Below the pieces are notes generated by a model. That model had not been told where the DNA came from. It worked only from the letters and a program-made list of their open reading frames with translations, and made no database searches. This document shows, piece by piece, positions 63,293 through 64,000 of a stretch of 64,000 nucleotides of DNA. Origin of the DNA: Candidatus Marivariicella framensis (GTDB taxonomy: Bacteria; Bacteroidota; Bacteroidia; Flavobacteriales; Flavobacteriaceae); the NCBI GenBank assembly GCA_905182735.1, contig CAJJCT010000007.1:44491-108490 (forward strand), written 5' to 3'. Each line of letters starts with the position of its first letter. Within the stretch, counting starts at the first letter, position 1. The position numbers and the translations under genes were made by a program.

Positions 63293-63907
63293 TTATTTTT
63301 TAAGTGCAACATTCACAATGTGAGAGTCTAAATTGATAGACGCTAAATCATAGAATTTATATTGATTATTATGAAAAACACTAGCCCGACTAGCTTTTTC
63401 TGAATTATACGGCTTATCAATATTTATTTGTTCTGAAAAGCTAATTCCAGGAGTCCGGAATGCTTTATAAGTTGCTTCTTTTGCGGTCCAAATAAAAGTT
63501 AATTCTTCAATTTTTCCAAGCGCAGAATTTTCTTTGATATTAAGAAACTTAGGGCCTATTTTTATTATTTTCTCTCGAAATGATTCAATATCAATTCCAA
63601 TCTGAAAATCACTTAAACCTATTCCTGAAAAATATTTTGAATGTGAAATTGATATATATTTTCCAGATTTTAAATTAGGCGCTCCATTTGAGTCATAATA
63701 AAGATCACTTTCTATAATGCCTGCAATTTTCATTAATTGTCGTATTGATAAAATTCCCTTTCTATGTTCTTTACTTTTCAAGCTATTCAATCTTTTTCTA
63801 AGAGATTCGTTAATTACAATTCCCTTTTCCAAATTTCTTTCACTTTCATCAATTTTCCATAAATAGATTTTAAAGTTTTTAAAAATAGTTTTTGGAAAAA
63901 ATTGCAT
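63293..63907 (-). CDS. 4'-phosphopantetheinyl transferase superfamily protein
   Basis: 204 residues from ATG 63907; a longer frame would run into the divergent promoter. Sfp-type motifs: IGIDIESFREK (metal aspartate and glutamate) and FIWTAKEATYKAF. It transfers phosphopantetheine from CoA to carrier proteins. The Sfp-like branch often serves fatty acid or secondary-metabolite carriers; the target is not indicated. It is transcribed away from the partial gene at the right edge. Confidence 0.9.
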   Translation of the reverse strand: MQFFPKTIFKNFKIYLWKIDESERNLEKGIVINESLRKRLNSLKSKEHRKGILSIRQLMKIAGIIESDLYYDSNGAPNLKSGKYISISHSKYFSGIGLSDFQIGIDIESFREKIIKIGPKFLNIKENSALGKIEELTFIWTAKEATYKAFRTPGISFSEQINIDKPYNSEKASRASVFHNNQYKFYDLASINLDSHIVNVALKK

Positions 63908-63937
63908 TGTTAATTGGAAATTTTGTGTGTATTTTTG
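63907..63937 (+). promoter_or_regulatory. Promoter for the gene at the right edge
   Basis: TTG (63907-63909) and TATTTTTG (63930-63937) are 20 bases apart, a good -33/-7 pair, with the ATG 25 bases after the -7 box. Confidence 0.6.
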
Positions 63938-63952
63938 TATAAATTTTATACA
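63936..63952. repeat. Palindrome between divergent genes
   Basis: TGTATAAA and TTTATACA are exact complements around a central T. It begins within the last bases of the rightward -7 box and lies next to a leftward TATATTTG (63953-63960), so it could be an operator controlling both directions. Confidence 0.55.
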
Positions 63953-63962
63953 CAAATATACT

Positions 63963-64000
63963 ATGGAATTAAAAGTAAAAGCTAACTATTCGCCTTATAA
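63963..64000 (+). CDS. 5' end of an unidentified gene
   Basis: Twelve full codons and part of the next are visible (MELKVKANYSPY). They follow a good promoter and a palindrome. Too short to name. Confidence 0.5.
   Translation, partial: MELKVKANYSPY

Overview
The window is a gene-dense, AT-rich stretch of core chromosome from a member of the Bacteroidota, most likely a marine flavobacterium. The support is: the complete moxR-bat operon, a SUF operon carrying the Bacteroidota-specific DUF2480 gene, a SusC/TonB-type receptor, a flavobacterial lycopene cyclase, start sites with little Shine-Dalgarno sequence, and repeated TAnnTTTG promoter elements (the -7 box of the Bacteroidota housekeeping sigma factor). 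Coding density is very high. No gap exceeds about 215 bases, and I see no tRNA, rRNA, insertion sequence, prophage, CRISPR array or defence island. The streamlined layout fits a small oceanic genome; that last point is inference.

Layout. 1-8.6 kb (minus strand): moxR, a DUF58 gene, a 540-residue membrane protein, then batA, batB, batC, batD and a batE cut by the window edge. 8.7-15 kb: aldo/keto reductase, short-chain dehydrogenase, hflX, lpxH, a cystathionine gamma-synthase-type enzyme, an ArsC-like protein and an EamA transporter. 14.8-22.5 kb: two divergent gene blocks (GMC oxidoreductase plus its small subunit; two TIM-barrel sugar isomerases, an MFS permease, a Gfo/Idh/MocA dehydrogenase and a DUF1080 lipoprotein) that together look like a 3-keto-glycoside catabolic system. 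22.5-24.5 kb: yicC, gmk, nadD. 24.5-32.2 kb (minus): glycosyltransferase and the SUF operon (iscA-like, sufB, sufC, sufD, sufS, sufE, DUF59, DUF2480). 32.3-34.9 kb: two beta-propeller-like lipoproteins. 35-39 kb: thiL, ZIP transporter, lycopene cyclase, prenyl diphosphate synthase. 39.2-45.8 kb: tetR-tolC-hlyD-RND efflux operon. 45.8-53.2 kb: aspS, a small membrane protein, cold-shock protein, tadA, dxs, polA. 53.3-56.1 kb: rplM-rpsI-rpsB-tsf. 56.2-64 kb: DNA-3-methyladenine glycosylase, DUF3127 protein, histidine kinase, HIT protein, greA, a Rieske-like lipoprotein, a TonB-dependent receptor behind a TPP riboswitch, an NadR-kinase-like ATPase, PnuC, a phosphopantetheinyl transferase, and the first codons of an unknown gene.

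How parts work together. dxs, the prenyl diphosphate synthase and lycopene cyclase belong to isoprenoid and carotenoid synthesis. thiL, the TPP riboswitch and its TonB receptor point to thiamine acquisition; the PnuC transporter next door could serve thiamine or nicotinamide riboside. The Bat proteins probably form an envelope complex assembled by the MoxR ATPase. The strongest regulatory signals are the TPP aptamer at about 61977-62052, with its own promoter and a possible competing strand, and a promoter/operator ahead of tetR that implies a near-leaderless, autorepressed transcript. Five of nine convergent gene pairs end on a shared TTAA that supplies both stop codons.
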